Origin: CAYVUI01 sp964454745
GTDB lineage: Bacteria > Planctomycetota > Phycisphaerae > Sedimentisphaerales > Anaerohalosphaeraceae
Assembly (NCBI GenBank): GCA_964454745.1
Contig: CAYVUI010000014.1
Location: 1 to 48,690, forward strand
Length of the DNA: 48,690 bases
Reading direction: 5' to 3'
The notes under the pieces were generated by a model. The model searched no databases, was not told the origin of the DNA, and was given only the letters and a program-made list of their open reading frames with translations. This document shows, one piece after another, positions 39,990-48,642 of this stretch (position 1 is its first letter; every line of letters starts with the position of its first letter). The position numbers and the translations under genes are program-made.

Positions 39990-42300
39990 CCCATGACTTG
40001 ATGGGGATATTACGTTTTACGATCATGGCCGGGGTTTCCGTCCGGCACGCGATTTTTTCCGGCAGCGTCTGGCTTCCGAGCCTGAACAGGTAAGGCTTTT
40101 CGCTGGTTCCCAGCACGATCAGGTCATATCCTTTCGATTCCTTCAGAATCGCGGCGACCGGGCTCTTGGCCTTGATGATTTTCGGAATAAAGGTTTTTTC
40201 CGGCAGGTTCAGCCGCTTGGTCTGGTTCTGGATGAATTTATCCAGGTCGAACCGGCTGTTGGGGGTATGCACTGTCATCACGGTGATTTCCCGGTTCTCT
40301 CCGTCCGCAACAATCGAGGCGATTTCCGCGGCAAGCGCGGAATTGGGCCCGCCTGAAACGGGAACAAGAACTTTTTCAAATACTTTATTTTTGCCGGTAT
40401 CCTTGAGCACAACAATGTCACACGGGGCCTGCTCAATAATCGGGTCAATCGTCGAACCAATACTGAACAGCGAAGTGTCCCGCTTGCCGTGCCACCCTAA
40501 AACCAGCAGGCGGGCATTTTTCTCGCGAACGGCGGAAACAATCCCGCGGGCGATATTGCGGCAGTACCGCAGTGTCGTATTGCACGGGAAATGCATGGAC
40601 AAATAAAGCATCGCTTCCAGCAGCGATTCCTTGCCCGAGGTGATATATTCTGCCGCCCGGCTAAGCGGAATCTGTTCCGGAACCGGGACCATGTGGATCA
40701 GTTCCACGCTGGCCTCCTTGGCCTGGCAGATTTTGTACGTATCCTGCACCAGCAAAGCCGCGCTGTTAGGATTCGCAACCGCAACCATCACCGGGTATTT
40801 CGACGGGGGCTTGGTTTTTCGCTCTTCAAGAATCTGGATCTCATGATCCGCGGTGAAAGCCCGTTTGCGGGAGTAAAAGCGGTAGGTCAGCATCCCAAGT
40901 ACAATCCACGACGGTGCGACGATCCACGCGATATGGCTCATGTGCCGCAGTTCAATCGTCAAAATGCACTGAAAAATAATCCCAATGATCGGGAACAGCG
41001 GGAACAGCGGCATCAAAAAGCCGTAAACCAGCTCGTCCGCCATGGAACGTCGAATCTTGATAACACTGAGATTTACAAGGAAAAACAGCAGCAAAAACAT
41101 AAAGCTCGCGCTCGAGGCTACATCCTTGGTCGGTAAAAAGGCCGCGACCAGCAGGATAATCGCCCCGGTAACCGCCAGTGCTACGTATGGCGTTTTGCGC
41201 TTCGAGTGAATTTTTGCCATCGCCGAAGGCAGCATATTGTCGCGCCCCAGCGCATAGGAGGCTCTCGTTGCAGAGTAAATGGTAGCGTTCAAAGCCGAAG
41301 TGGCCGAGAAGATCACCGCCAAAGTCAGGATAAAATGACCAAACGGCATCAGCCGGGAAACCGCATGCCCAAAACCTTTTTCACCAAACGAGCCGATCCA
41401 TTCCCACGCCGGCATATTGATGTCCGTATTGCTCGGTGAAACTGAGACCACTGTTGCAAAGGCAACCAGGATGTAAATTACTGTAACGATCAGTACGGAG
41501 TAGATCATCGCCTTGGGCAGGTTTTTCCGCGGATTGATGGCCTCGTCTCCCGCCTGTGCGATGACCTCGTAACCCTCGAATGCGACATAGGTAAACGCCA
41601 TCGTAGCCAAAAGAGGCGGCCAGCCCAGGGGCATCAGCGGGGTAAAATTGTCAAGCCGCTCAGGCTGACGCACGGTAACCCAAGCACCCACCAGCCCAAT
41701 CATCACCACAAAAATGGTTTGACCAAGCGTGATAATCGCCCCGATTTTTCCCGTTTCCGACGCGCCGCGATAGTTAATATATATAAAAAGCAGGGCGGTT
41801 ATGACTGCGAGGATTTTTGTTACATTCCATAACGCGGCCTCCCCGCCGGGTGTATCCGGTACCGTGTTTGATATTCGATATATAAAACCAAGCCAGCCGA
41901 GATTATCAAAATAGTGGAGCGTATACAAGGAAAAGGTCAGTGCATACATCGACCCGGCAACCGAGGAAGCAAACCACTCCATCCATCCGGCCATAAACGA
42001 AGCCGGGCGGCCGTAGGCAATTCGGGCAAAGTTGTACACTCCGCCGGCACGCGGTATTGCAGAGGAAAGCTCCGCAAATGACATCGCCGTACAAATGGCC
42101 AGGGCACCATTGAGTGCGAATGTCAGCACAAGACCGCCGGGCCCTGCATGACCGATCGAAATGCCCATCCCGAGAAAAATACCCGCACCGATCATCATCC
42201 CCAGTCCCATCATGGTGATATGGAACAGGGACAGTTCACGGGAGAGTTCAGAACTTGGCTGATGAGAACTGTGCTGTGTCGTGGGTTCTTGTTCGCTCAC
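39973..42300 (-). CDS. APC-family amino-acid permease fused to universal-stress domains
   Basis: A 775-residue protein. Residues about 20-470 form an APC-superfamily transporter with the usual first helix GLGMMIGAGIFLGMG and about 12 membrane helices. The remaining 300 residues are two cytoplasmic universal-stress-protein domains: one at about 495-630 (VMVAVANPNSAALLVQDTYKI ... LLVLGWHGKRDTSLFSIGSTIDPIIEQAPCDIVVLKD) and one at about 640-770 (EKVLVPVSGGPNSALAAEIASIV ... DLIVLGTSEKPYLFRLGSQTLPEKIACRTETPAMIVKR). USP domains bind ATP or other nucleotides and may gate transport by energy state. Start is GTG 42300, overlapping the stop of a 50-residue membrane protein. The 3' end overlaps hisS. Confidence 0.92.
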   Translation of the reverse strand: MSEQEPTTQHSSHQPSSELSRELSLFHITMMGLGMMIGAGIFLGMGISIGHAGPGGLVLTFALNGALAICTAMSFAELSSAIPRAGGVYNFARIAYGRPASFMAGWMEWFASSVAGSMYALTFSLYTLHYFDNLGWLGFIYRISNTVPDTPGGEAALWNVTKILAVITALLFIYINYRGASETGKIGAIITLGQTIFVVMIGLVGAWVTVRQPERLDNFTPLMPLGWPPLLATMAFTYVAFEGYEVIAQAGDEAINPRKNLPKAMIYSVLIVTVIYILVAFATVVSVSPSNTDINMPAWEWIGSFGEKGFGHAVSRLMPFGHFILTLAVIFSATSALNATIYSATRASYALGRDNMLPSAMAKIHSKRKTPYVALAVTGAIILLVAAFLPTKDVASSASFMFLLLFFLVNLSVIKIRRSMADELVYGFLMPLFPLFPIIGIIFQCILTIELRHMSHIAWIVAPSWIVLGMLTYRFYSRKRAFTADHEIQILEERKTKPPSKYPVMVAVANPNSAALLVQDTYKICQAKEASVELIHMVPVPEQIPLSRAAEYITSGKESLLEAMLYLSMHFPCNTTLRYCRNIARGIVSAVREKNARLLVLGWHGKRDTSLFSIGSTIDPIIEQAPCDIVVLKDTGKNKVFEKVLVPVSGGPNSALAAEIASIVADGENREITVMTVHTPNSRFDLDKFIQNQTKRLNLPEKTFIPKIIKAKSPVAAILKESKGYDLIVLGTSEKPYLFRLGSQTLPEKIACRTETPAMIVKRNIPIKSWVKRWI

Positions 42301-42449
42301 CGGTTTTTATCCTTCATGGTTTCTCGGGCGGTCTTGTATCCCTGCTGGGCCATCTGGTTGATAATAGACCGGCACCACAGCGACATCGTCACAAGAAAGG
42401 CAACGGCTCCCGCCAGAAGCACCACGGCTATCGTCATGTCTGTATTCAT
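42297..42449 (-). CDS. 50-residue membrane protein coupled to the permease
   Basis: A short protein beginning MNTDMTIAVVLLAGAVAFLV, with one membrane helix (about residues 6-26) and a basic cytoplasmic tail (QQGYKTARETMKDKNR). Its stop overlaps the GTG start of the APC-USP permease, which implies coupled translation, and its size and topology suit a small accessory subunit of the transporter. GGAA lies about seven bases before the ATG at 42449; an ATG two codons earlier is possible. No family is recognised. The gene is too short for standard cut-offs. Confidence 0.65.
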   Translation of the reverse strand: MNTDMTIAVVLLAGAVAFLVTMSLWCRSIINQMAQQGYKTARETMKDKNR

Positions 42450-42466
42450 TTGCATTTCCAATAAAA

Positions 42467-43114
42467 ATGGATAAGATAATGGGTATTCTTGTAACCGAAG
42501 ACGGCCCGTTTGGCAAGGGAAGGGCGAGATTTTTGGAGAATGTGTTGTTCAGTGCCGATCCGAAAAATGATTACGAAAGGGCATTTGAGAGCTGGATGCG
42601 GGAAAATCTCGTCCAGTTTGTGCCCGTGGATCAGAGCAAACGGGGCGAATTTGCCCGAAATAAGGTCAAAAGCTTCGATTTTCTGGTTTATCCGGCCAAC
42701 GGCGGCCCTTATGTCGTGGAAGTCAAAGGCCGGCGATTTAAAGGCAAAAGCCTCGCCGGGCAAACGGGCATGGATTGCTGGGTGCCGATGGAAGATGTCC
42801 GCTCCCTGATGCAGTGGGAGGATGCCTTTGAGGGCGAATTTGAAGGAATGTTCGTGTTCGCGTTCTGGCTGGAAAATGTTGCCGTGGACCCTGCCGGCAG
42901 GGAAATACACGTCTACGACCACCGCGGATACGTGTATTATACGGTTTCCCTTTCGGAGTATTCACGGGCCATGAAGCAGCGAAGCCCCAAGTGGCAGACG
43001 GTGACGCTAAGCGCGGATGACTTTCGGGCTTTGGCACACCCCGTGGAAGAAACCTTTCTCTCCCGGCAGGTAATATCCGATCCGCAGCAGGGAAGATTAT
43101 TTGAAGAGATTTAG
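42467..43114 (+). CDS. HYExAFE-family protein, PD-(D/E)XK nuclease-like
   Basis: A 215-residue protein with the motif DYERAFESWMRENLV (about residues 35-49), the planctomycete HYExAFE signature, and then KSFDFLVYPANGGPYVVEVKGRRFKG (about residues 68-93). The Asp of SFDF and the E-x-K of VEVKGR form the D-EXK arrangement of restriction-type nucleases, and Glu39 could be the additional acid. The family has no known function; nuclease activity is inference. Starts at 42467 and 42479 are both possible, neither with a strong ribosome site. It is divergent from the 50-residue protein with only 17 bases between, and bioB follows at 15 bases. Confidence 0.85.
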   Translation: MDKIMGILVTEDGPFGKGRARFLENVLFSADPKNDYERAFESWMRENLVQFVPVDQSKRGEFARNKVKSFDFLVYPANGGPYVVEVKGRRFKGKSLAGQTGMDCWVPMEDVRSLMQWEDAFEGEFEGMFVFAFWLENVAVDPAGREIHVYDHRGYVYYTVSLSEYSRAMKQRSPKWQTVTLSADDFRALAHPVEETFLSRQVISDPQQGRLFEEI

Positions 43115-43129
43115 GAATAGATAAGACTC

Positions 43130-44104
43130 ATGAATCGCATAATTGAGAAACTCGCCAAGCGAATCCTCAACGGCTACCTCCTCGAGCGGGTCGAGGCGGA
43201 AAACCTGCTGGCGATGAGCCGAAGCGACCTCGATGACCTGCTCTACTGGGCCAACGAGATACGTAAGCAGTATTTTGGCAATAAGGTACAGGTTTGCTCT
43301 ATCGTGCCCGGAAAGCTTGGCGGCTGCTCGGAGGATTGCGCGTTTTGTGCCCAGTCAGCGCGGTATCATACCCAGATCGGTCCCGCCCGTGAAATTGGTG
43401 AAGAAGAGATTCTAAACGCCGCCCGGCAGGCTTACCAGGCGGGTGTCCGGCATTTCGGGATTGTGAATTCCGGCAAGCGCGTAACCGATAAGGAAGTCGA
43501 GCGGCTCGGGCACATTGCCGAAAAGATCAAGCAGCAGTATAACATGACCCTGTGCGGTTCATTTGGGATCCTCAATGACACCCAGGCACAGTCGCTCGTG
43601 GATTCCGGGTTTAAGCGGTACAACCATAACCTGGAGACTTCGCCCGTGCATTTCAGCGAGATTGTATCCACACATGAATATGAGGAGCGTGCCGAAACGA
43701 TACAAAAAGCCAACCAGGCCGGGCTCAAGGTCTGTGCCGGTGGGATTTTCGGCATCGGTGAGCAGGAAAGCGACCGGCTGGACATGGCGTTTGAACTGCG
43801 CAGGCTTGGTGCAGACATGATCCCGCTCAATTTCCTCCACCCGATTGACGGCACCCCGCTGGCGGATGTCGGTGTGCTTGCTCCACGCGAGATCCTCCGG
43901 ATCATCGCGATCTATCGCTTTATTTTGCCCGATAAGAGCATTAAGGTGGCCGGCGGCCGTGTACTCAATCTTCGAGATATGCAAAGCTGGATTTTCTACG
44001 CCGGCTGTACGAGCATCATAACGGGCAATTACCTGACCACGGCAGGGCGTGAAACCGCCGAGGACATGCGGATGCTCGCGGACCTTGGGCTGGAGGCAGT
44101 GTAG
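43130..44104 (+). CDS. bioB: Biotin synthase
   Basis: Radical-SAM enzyme that inserts sulfur into dethiobiotin. The 324-residue protein has the cluster motif C-x3-C-x2-C in GGCSEDCAFCAQS (Cys66, Cys70, Cys73), NHNLETSPVHFSEIVSTHEYEERAETI, AGGIFGIGEQESDR, and VAGGRVLNLRDMQSWIFYAGCTSIITGNYLTT near the end, which holds the Arg/Cys residues of the auxiliary cluster region. No other biotin gene is in the window, so the pathway genes lie elsewhere or biotin precursors are imported. The rsmD gene begins five bases later. Confidence 0.95.
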   Translation: MNRIIEKLAKRILNGYLLERVEAENLLAMSRSDLDDLLYWANEIRKQYFGNKVQVCSIVPGKLGGCSEDCAFCAQSARYHTQIGPAREIGEEEILNAARQAYQAGVRHFGIVNSGKRVTDKEVERLGHIAEKIKQQYNMTLCGSFGILNDTQAQSLVDSGFKRYNHNLETSPVHFSEIVSTHEYEERAETIQKANQAGLKVCAGGIFGIGEQESDRLDMAFELRRLGADMIPLNFLHPIDGTPLADVGVLAPREILRIIAIYRFILPDKSIKVAGGRVLNLRDMQSWIFYAGCTSIITGNYLTTAGRETAEDMRMLADLGLEAV

Positions 44105-44108
44105 AAAC

Positions 44109-44735
44109 ATGCGGATTATTGCAGGACAACGCAGGGGAATGAAACTGCTCCCGCCGCCGGGCATGGGAACCCGCCCGGTGACTGACCGGGTCAAGGAGTC
44201 GCTGTTTTCCGTGCTGCTGCATCATTACGGTCTGCCCGAGGGAGCAATCGTAGCGGATTTGTTCTGCGGAACCGGTTCGATGGGGCTTGAGGCCCTTAGC
44301 CGCGGGGCGAAGGGGGTTACCTTTGTGGACAAGGACCCAAAGGTAATCGATCTGCTCAAGCGAAATATCGAAAAGGCACGTTATGGCGACCAGTCGCGCG
44401 TTTTGCGAGCCAACGCTTTTAAAACCGGGGCTGCGGTTCGAGAGGATCCAGAGAAGTGTCACCTGGCGTTTGTGGATCCCCCGTACATGATGAGCCGCGA
44501 CGCCGGCGAAAAAAGCCCGGTCGGCAAAATGCTTAGTGTCCTCAATGAGCAAATGCTGCCCGGCGGGATCGTCGTCGTGCGGACCCATAAGCAGGTGGAT
44601 CTGCTCGAACGGTACGGCCAACTGGTAACCGTGGATATCCGTAAATGGTCGACCATGAAGGTGACACTGCTTGAATGGGGCGGCCAGCCGCAGGAGGAAT
44701 CAGTGGATGAACCCCTGGAGGACGAGAGCGAATGA
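44109..44735 (+). CDS. rsmD: 16S rRNA (guanine(966)-N(2))-methyltransferase
   Basis: Methylates G966 of 16S rRNA. The 208-residue protein begins MRIIAGQRRGMKLLPPPG and has TRPVTDRVKESLFSVL, the SAM-binding ADLFCGTGSMGLEALSRGA (about residues 49-67) and the catalytic DPPY (123-126). The ATG at 44109 gives the typical family start; longer frames overlap bioB. An acidic tail extends the C-terminus. It overlaps the next start by four bases (ATGA). Confidence 0.92.
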   Translation: MRIIAGQRRGMKLLPPPGMGTRPVTDRVKESLFSVLLHHYGLPEGAIVADLFCGTGSMGLEALSRGAKGVTFVDKDPKVIDLLKRNIEKARYGDQSRVLRANAFKTGAAVREDPEKCHLAFVDPPYMMSRDAGEKSPVGKMLSVLNEQMLPGGIVVVRTHKQVDLLERYGQLVTVDIRKWSTMKVTLLEWGGQPQEESVDEPLEDESE

Positions 44736-45952
44736 CCAATCGCCAGGCTGCGATACAAATTGTTCGCACGTTGCGAAAGCATGGCCACCAGGCGCTTTTC
44801 GCCGGCGGTTGCGTGCGGGATATGCTCCTTAGCCGCACGCCCAAGGATTACGACGTAGCCACCAGCGCAACACCCCAGCAGGTCGAGAGCCTTTTTTCGC
44901 GGACGATTCAGGTAGGGGCCCAGTTTGGCGTAATGATCGTCCTGATCGAGTCCGAGCAGGTGGAAGTCGCCACATTCCGCCTGGAAGCGGGTTACCACGA
45001 CGGCCGGCGGCCCAGTGAGGTGGTCTATTCCAATGCAAAAGAGGATTCCCTCCGGCGGGATTTTACGATCAACGGAATGTTTTATGATCCGCTGGAAAAA
45101 CAGATCATCGATTATGTCAATGGCCAGGTGGATATTTCCGCAAGACGGATACGCACGATTGGCAATCCGAATGACCGGTTCGGCGAGGATTATCTCCGGA
45201 TGCTGCGGGCGGTTCGTTTTTCCACCCAGCTTGGCTTTGAGATCGAGCACGAGACCTGGCGGGCGGTTCAATCACTGGCGAACAAAATCGAAAAAATCAG
45301 CCGCGAACGAATCGCGATGGAACTCGAGGCGATGCTCACCCACCCCAATCGCAGACAGGGAGTACAGCTTCTCGAAAAAAGCGGATTGTCGCAAGTCATT
45401 TTCGGCTCCATTGCCCCGGAGATCCTTGTGTTTGGTGCCGAGGTGCTTTCCCTGCTGCCTGCAAGTATAGATTTTTCCCTCGCACTGGCCGGCTTTTTTG
45501 CAGGCATGGAAGCTTCTCAGGCATGCAAACTCGTTCGGACACTGAAACTGAGCAATCGCCAGTACAAGGGATTCCGATTCCTGATGGAGCATCGGGGCGT
45601 ACTCCTTAATGCTGAAATGGGGCTTGCCGAACTGCGAAAGCTCCTTGCCCAGCCGTATTTTGAGGATCTCTACGAGTATCAAAATGCCCTGCAAAATGCC
45701 CGCGGCCTGCCGGTAACCTCGCTTCGCAGGATCAAGACCCGGGCAAAAGAGCTTGAGGGCCTCGATTTATGCCCTCAGCCGCTGCTAAACGGCCATGAAT
45801 TGATCCGTCTCGGCGTCGCCCCGGGGCCGATGGTCGGCCTCGTCGGGCGAGAAATGTACCCCGCCCAGCTCAGCGAAGAGGTTCAAAATTCCGAGCAAGC
45901 GGATGAATGGGTCAAAATCTGGCCCGAAAAACATAAGGAAATTACCGAATAA
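44732..45952 (+). CDS. CCA-adding/poly(A) polymerase-type nucleotidyltransferase
   Basis: A 406-residue class II nucleotidyltransferase. The head has ALFAGGCVRDMLLSRTPKDYDVATSATPQQV (G-G-x-V-R-D at 25-30 and the metal-binding D-x-D at 39/41), and RRDFTINGMFYDP follows. GEDYLRMLRAVRFSTQLGFEIEHETWRAV is the neck-domain signature shared by CCA-adding enzymes and bacterial poly(A) polymerases, and the two cannot be separated by eye. The tRNA-Ala gene just downstream lacks an encoded CCA end, so CCA addition is required in this genome. Translation is coupled to rsmD. Confidence 0.9.
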   Translation: MTNRQAAIQIVRTLRKHGHQALFAGGCVRDMLLSRTPKDYDVATSATPQQVESLFSRTIQVGAQFGVMIVLIESEQVEVATFRLEAGYHDGRRPSEVVYSNAKEDSLRRDFTINGMFYDPLEKQIIDYVNGQVDISARRIRTIGNPNDRFGEDYLRMLRAVRFSTQLGFEIEHETWRAVQSLANKIEKISRERIAMELEAMLTHPNRRQGVQLLEKSGLSQVIFGSIAPEILVFGAEVLSLLPASIDFSLALAGFFAGMEASQACKLVRTLKLSNRQYKGFRFLMEHRGVLLNAEMGLAELRKLLAQPYFEDLYEYQNALQNARGLPVTSLRRIKTRAKELEGLDLCPQPLLNGHELIRLGVAPGPMVGLVGREMYPAQLSEEVQNSEQADEWVKIWPEKHKEITE

Positions 45953-45958
45953 TTCCCC

Positions 45959-45987
45959 TTGCCAACCGCTAAAGATTCTGGTATTAA
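45959..45987 (+). promoter_or_regulatory. Promoter of tRNA-Ala
   Basis: TTGCCA (45959-45964), 17-base spacer, TATTAA (45982-45987). The start near 45994 is about five bases before the mature tRNA. It lies just after the stop of the nucleotidyltransferase gene. Confidence 0.6.
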
Positions 45988-45998
45988 TACGCAATTGC

Positions 45999-46071
<73 letters not shown>

Positions 46072-46076
46072 TTACT

Positions 46077-46104
46077 AAAGGCCTGCCCTGAGACAGGCCT
46101 TTTT
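46077..46104 (+). terminator. Intrinsic terminator of tRNA-Ala
   Basis: AAAGGCCTG (46077-46085) pairs with CAGGCCTTT (46094-46102), with an eight-base loop and a T tract to 46104, a few bases after the tRNA. In the opposite direction it might also stop the leftward beta-helix gene, since A residues precede it. Confidence 0.85.
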
Positions 46105-46129
46105 GCTGCGCAATGATTTTTTGGGAAAA

Positions 46130-48289
46130 TTACATCTGCGGGCCGACTTTTGACAAGTCAAACGGCTTAAAACCGAGTTTATAGGCCGGGGAATCCGCCG
46201 CCAGTGAAAAATCCCCGTTTTCCGGATCGGCAAATTTCGGGTCTGCGATCATGGATCCCTTATCCATGCCCGCATTTTGCCACTGCCCAAAAGACCCGTC
46301 AACAAACACCATCTCTTCGCCGTTGGTCTGAAAGTACAGGTTATTGCGGAATTGAGCCTTTCGGTCCACAACTCTCAGTTCCCGGATGGCCTGGGGTTTG
46401 TCTATCGCGGGCTTATAATGATGAAACCAGTGATCCGCCTGGCCCATTTCTTCCAGCACGACGATGTTGTTCTCAAACGTGAATGCAGGCTTGCCCTTCT
46501 CCACCACGTTATATACACCCGCGGAATCCGGGCTGTAGAAGATATTGTTTCGCAGGATATTCGAATGCCCGTAATGATGCTGATAGCCGTACACGCCTGC
46601 ATCAACCACGAGGTTGTTCTCAAACAGGATCCGGGATGATCCCTCATCGGTATACAGCCCGTGGCCGTGGACGACATTCTCGATCAGGTTGTTGCGAACG
46701 ACAGTTCCCGGCTGATAGCCAAGCGTATAAATCGCGCCGCCATCGTACATAAGCTGCATGACATCATGGATATGGTTAAACTCTACGCGGCTGTCCCGCT
46801 GGGTACTGGGCAGATGATTCCAGGTCATCCCGATGGTCAAACCCGTGTACGGAAGATCATACACTTCGTTATGTGCGAACACACTGGACGTACAGAAGAA
46901 CTCAAAATACCCAACCGCACCGAAATGAATCTGCCCGCAGCGGGAAATCCGGTTATGTGAGGTCTCGATGCCCACCGGTGCCATTTCGGGCTCTTTCCAG
47001 TCATTTTCAAACTGCTTTCGCGGCGGCTCATCTACCTCGGCCCGGTAGCCGATAATAATCCCGTTTGCCCCGATATCGTCGATTACACTGCCGCGAATCC
47101 TGAAATTGCGGCTGTACGGTCCCACACCCAGGCCGTTGGTCCCCGCATGAGCGACCCGGCAGGACTCAAACGACCCGTTCTGTACGTTCTCGAAGTACAC
47201 AGCGCAATCGAGCATATAGGAATTATCAACCAGGTATGTCTGGGTATAGGTAGCTGCCTGGAGGCCGTGATATCCCGCCAGCGGCAGTTTCCACGAGGTG
47301 TACGCAAAATCCAGGTTTCGGAAATGCAGGTTGCGTATCGGCCGGTCTCCCTTCGGACAAACCACCAGCAGTCTCGGCAGGGTCGGTGCCGTGATCTCCA
47401 TCCGGTTTGGGTTTTCACCCGGTGCAAGCATGAGATACAGCTTGCCGGAATCCCGCTCAAGGAACCACTCCCCGGGCTCATCGACCAATACCATGGCGTG
47501 CTCAATGAATATCCGCGAATGACCGGCCTTGGGCATGCACAGCGGGGCACCGTACACCCCGACCGGGAATTCCGTCTCAATCTCATTTTCAGCCGTACTT
47601 CGCAGCCAGTTGCGGCTCATACTCCAGTAATGCAGGAAACCTGCCTCCGCGTCATGCTGGGCCAGGTTGCCAAACGGCAGGGTCTCATTGATGAGAAAGC
47701 TCTGCTGGGTCCGCCAGTTATTGGGTTCCTTGATTTCCTTCAGTGTCAAAAATCCATCGCCGACGTTGGGGTGTCGTGCCCGGATCAGGCGTTTGCCGTC
47801 CGCGAAGACCTGCCGAAAGTACCAGTCGCCGGAATACACATCACGGATCTTGGTCCACCAGCCCGGCTTTCCATTAAGCTCACATTTATTCCAGTCCCTA
47901 ATTTTTCTGCCGCTGGTGAGGATGGGCTTATTGAATGCATCGGTGCCTTTATATACAATCTTCAGGTTTCGTGACCCGCTGTCCATTTCATTGAACGTCA
48001 GCGTATCTTTGAGCAGGTACTCACCGGGCAGAATATGAACCGTAACCGTTCCCTGGATACGCTGATGGATCAACCGGCGGACGGCATTTTGTGCCCGGGA
48101 AATCGTTTGGAAGGGGGCGTTTTTCGACCCGTCTGCCCGGTCATTGCCGCCGGGACTGACATAAAAAGCCTTGTCAATCGTCCCGGTCTGCCGTTTTTGA
48201 GGTTTCTTATGACTCTGGGCGGATTCCTGGCAGCCGATCAATAAGGTTACTACGATGGCGGCAAGAAGCAGTCTGAAAGTACGTTTCAT
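46130..48289 (-). CDS. Right-handed beta-helix lipoprotein (GH141-like)
   Basis: A 719-residue exported protein with a lipobox (LLIGC, lipidated Cys20). After a short linker it has AFYVSPGGNDRADGSKNAPFQTISRAQNAVRRL, a common start of parallel beta-helix glycosidases, then WYFRQVFADGKRLIRARHPN and later rows of the repeats typical of a right-handed beta helix (for example GTVVRNNLIENVVHGHGLYTDEGSSRILFENNLVV). The whole plan looks like glycoside hydrolase family 141 or close relatives acting on fucose- or xylose-containing polysaccharides; this assignment is from memory and moderate. Together with the sulfatase in this window it points to polysaccharide breakdown. AGGAG lies about six bases before the ATG. 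Confidence 0.8.
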   Translation of the reverse strand: MKRTFRLLLAAIVVTLLIGCQESAQSHKKPQKRQTGTIDKAFYVSPGGNDRADGSKNAPFQTISRAQNAVRRLIHQRIQGTVTVHILPGEYLLKDTLTFNEMDSGSRNLKIVYKGTDAFNKPILTSGRKIRDWNKCELNGKPGWWTKIRDVYSGDWYFRQVFADGKRLIRARHPNVGDGFLTLKEIKEPNNWRTQQSFLINETLPFGNLAQHDAEAGFLHYWSMSRNWLRSTAENEIETEFPVGVYGAPLCMPKAGHSRIFIEHAMVLVDEPGEWFLERDSGKLYLMLAPGENPNRMEITAPTLPRLLVVCPKGDRPIRNLHFRNLDFAYTSWKLPLAGYHGLQAATYTQTYLVDNSYMLDCAVYFENVQNGSFESCRVAHAGTNGLGVGPYSRNFRIRGSVIDDIGANGIIIGYRAEVDEPPRKQFENDWKEPEMAPVGIETSHNRISRCGQIHFGAVGYFEFFCTSSVFAHNEVYDLPYTGLTIGMTWNHLPSTQRDSRVEFNHIHDVMQLMYDGGAIYTLGYQPGTVVRNNLIENVVHGHGLYTDEGSSRILFENNLVVDAGVYGYQHHYGHSNILRNNIFYSPDSAGVYNVVEKGKPAFTFENNIVVLEEMGQADHWFHHYKPAIDKPQAIRELRVVDRKAQFRNNLYFQTNGEEMVFVDGSFGQWQNAGMDKGSMIADPKFADPENGDFSLAADSPAYKLGFKPFDLSKVGPQM

Positions 48290-48328
48290 CTTTTTCTCCT
48301 GAAAATTTTATATCCAATTGAGATATAG

Positions 48329-48357
48329 ATCATATAGATCATCGCAAAAGTTGTCAA
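48329..48357 (-). promoter_or_regulatory. Promoter of the beta-helix gene
   Basis: Minus strand TTGACA (48357-48352), 17-base spacer, TATGAT (48334-48329), about 33 bases before the predicted leader end at 48289. The -10 region overlaps two copies of ATAGATCAT in tandem, which might be an operator. The 48358-48489 stretch upstream shows nothing else. Confidence 0.65.
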
Positions 48358-48489
48358 GCGGTCTTATTCTTTTATTATTATCTCTGGATGTACTCATTTT
48401 TTAAAATCCTCATTTTTTTGTAAGAAAAACAGGCAGTGTTACGTCATAATTATTGACGGCAGCCGATGTTTTTAAGTACAGGAGAATCT

Positions 48490-48642
48490 TTGAAAAACTG
48501 GAGTCGAACAGTTCAGGAATATGGCCCGCGAGTCTGGAAGATTATTTACCGGATCGTAGGCAATGAAGCAGATACCTCGGATTGCTTCCAGGAAGTGTTT
48601 TTGCTTGCAGTTCAATCGTCTCGAAAGAAAAAAATTCGGTAA
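48490..48642 (+). pseudogene. Truncated ECF-type sigma factor-like ORF
   Basis: From the TTG at 48490 (AGGAG five bases upstream) 50 residues can be read before an in-frame TAA: MKNWSRTVQEYGPRVWKIIY, then RIVGNEADTSDCFQEVFLLAVQ. This is close to region 2 of extracytoplasmic-function sigma factors of the planctomycete kind, which normally continues with a DNA-binding region 2.4 and region 4. The stop follows a run of A (AAAGAAAAAAATT), a typical place for a frameshift. Only 48 bases lie beyond before the window ends, so the rest of the gene cannot be judged; the frame after the stop remains open and may hold the remnant. Confidence 0.6.
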
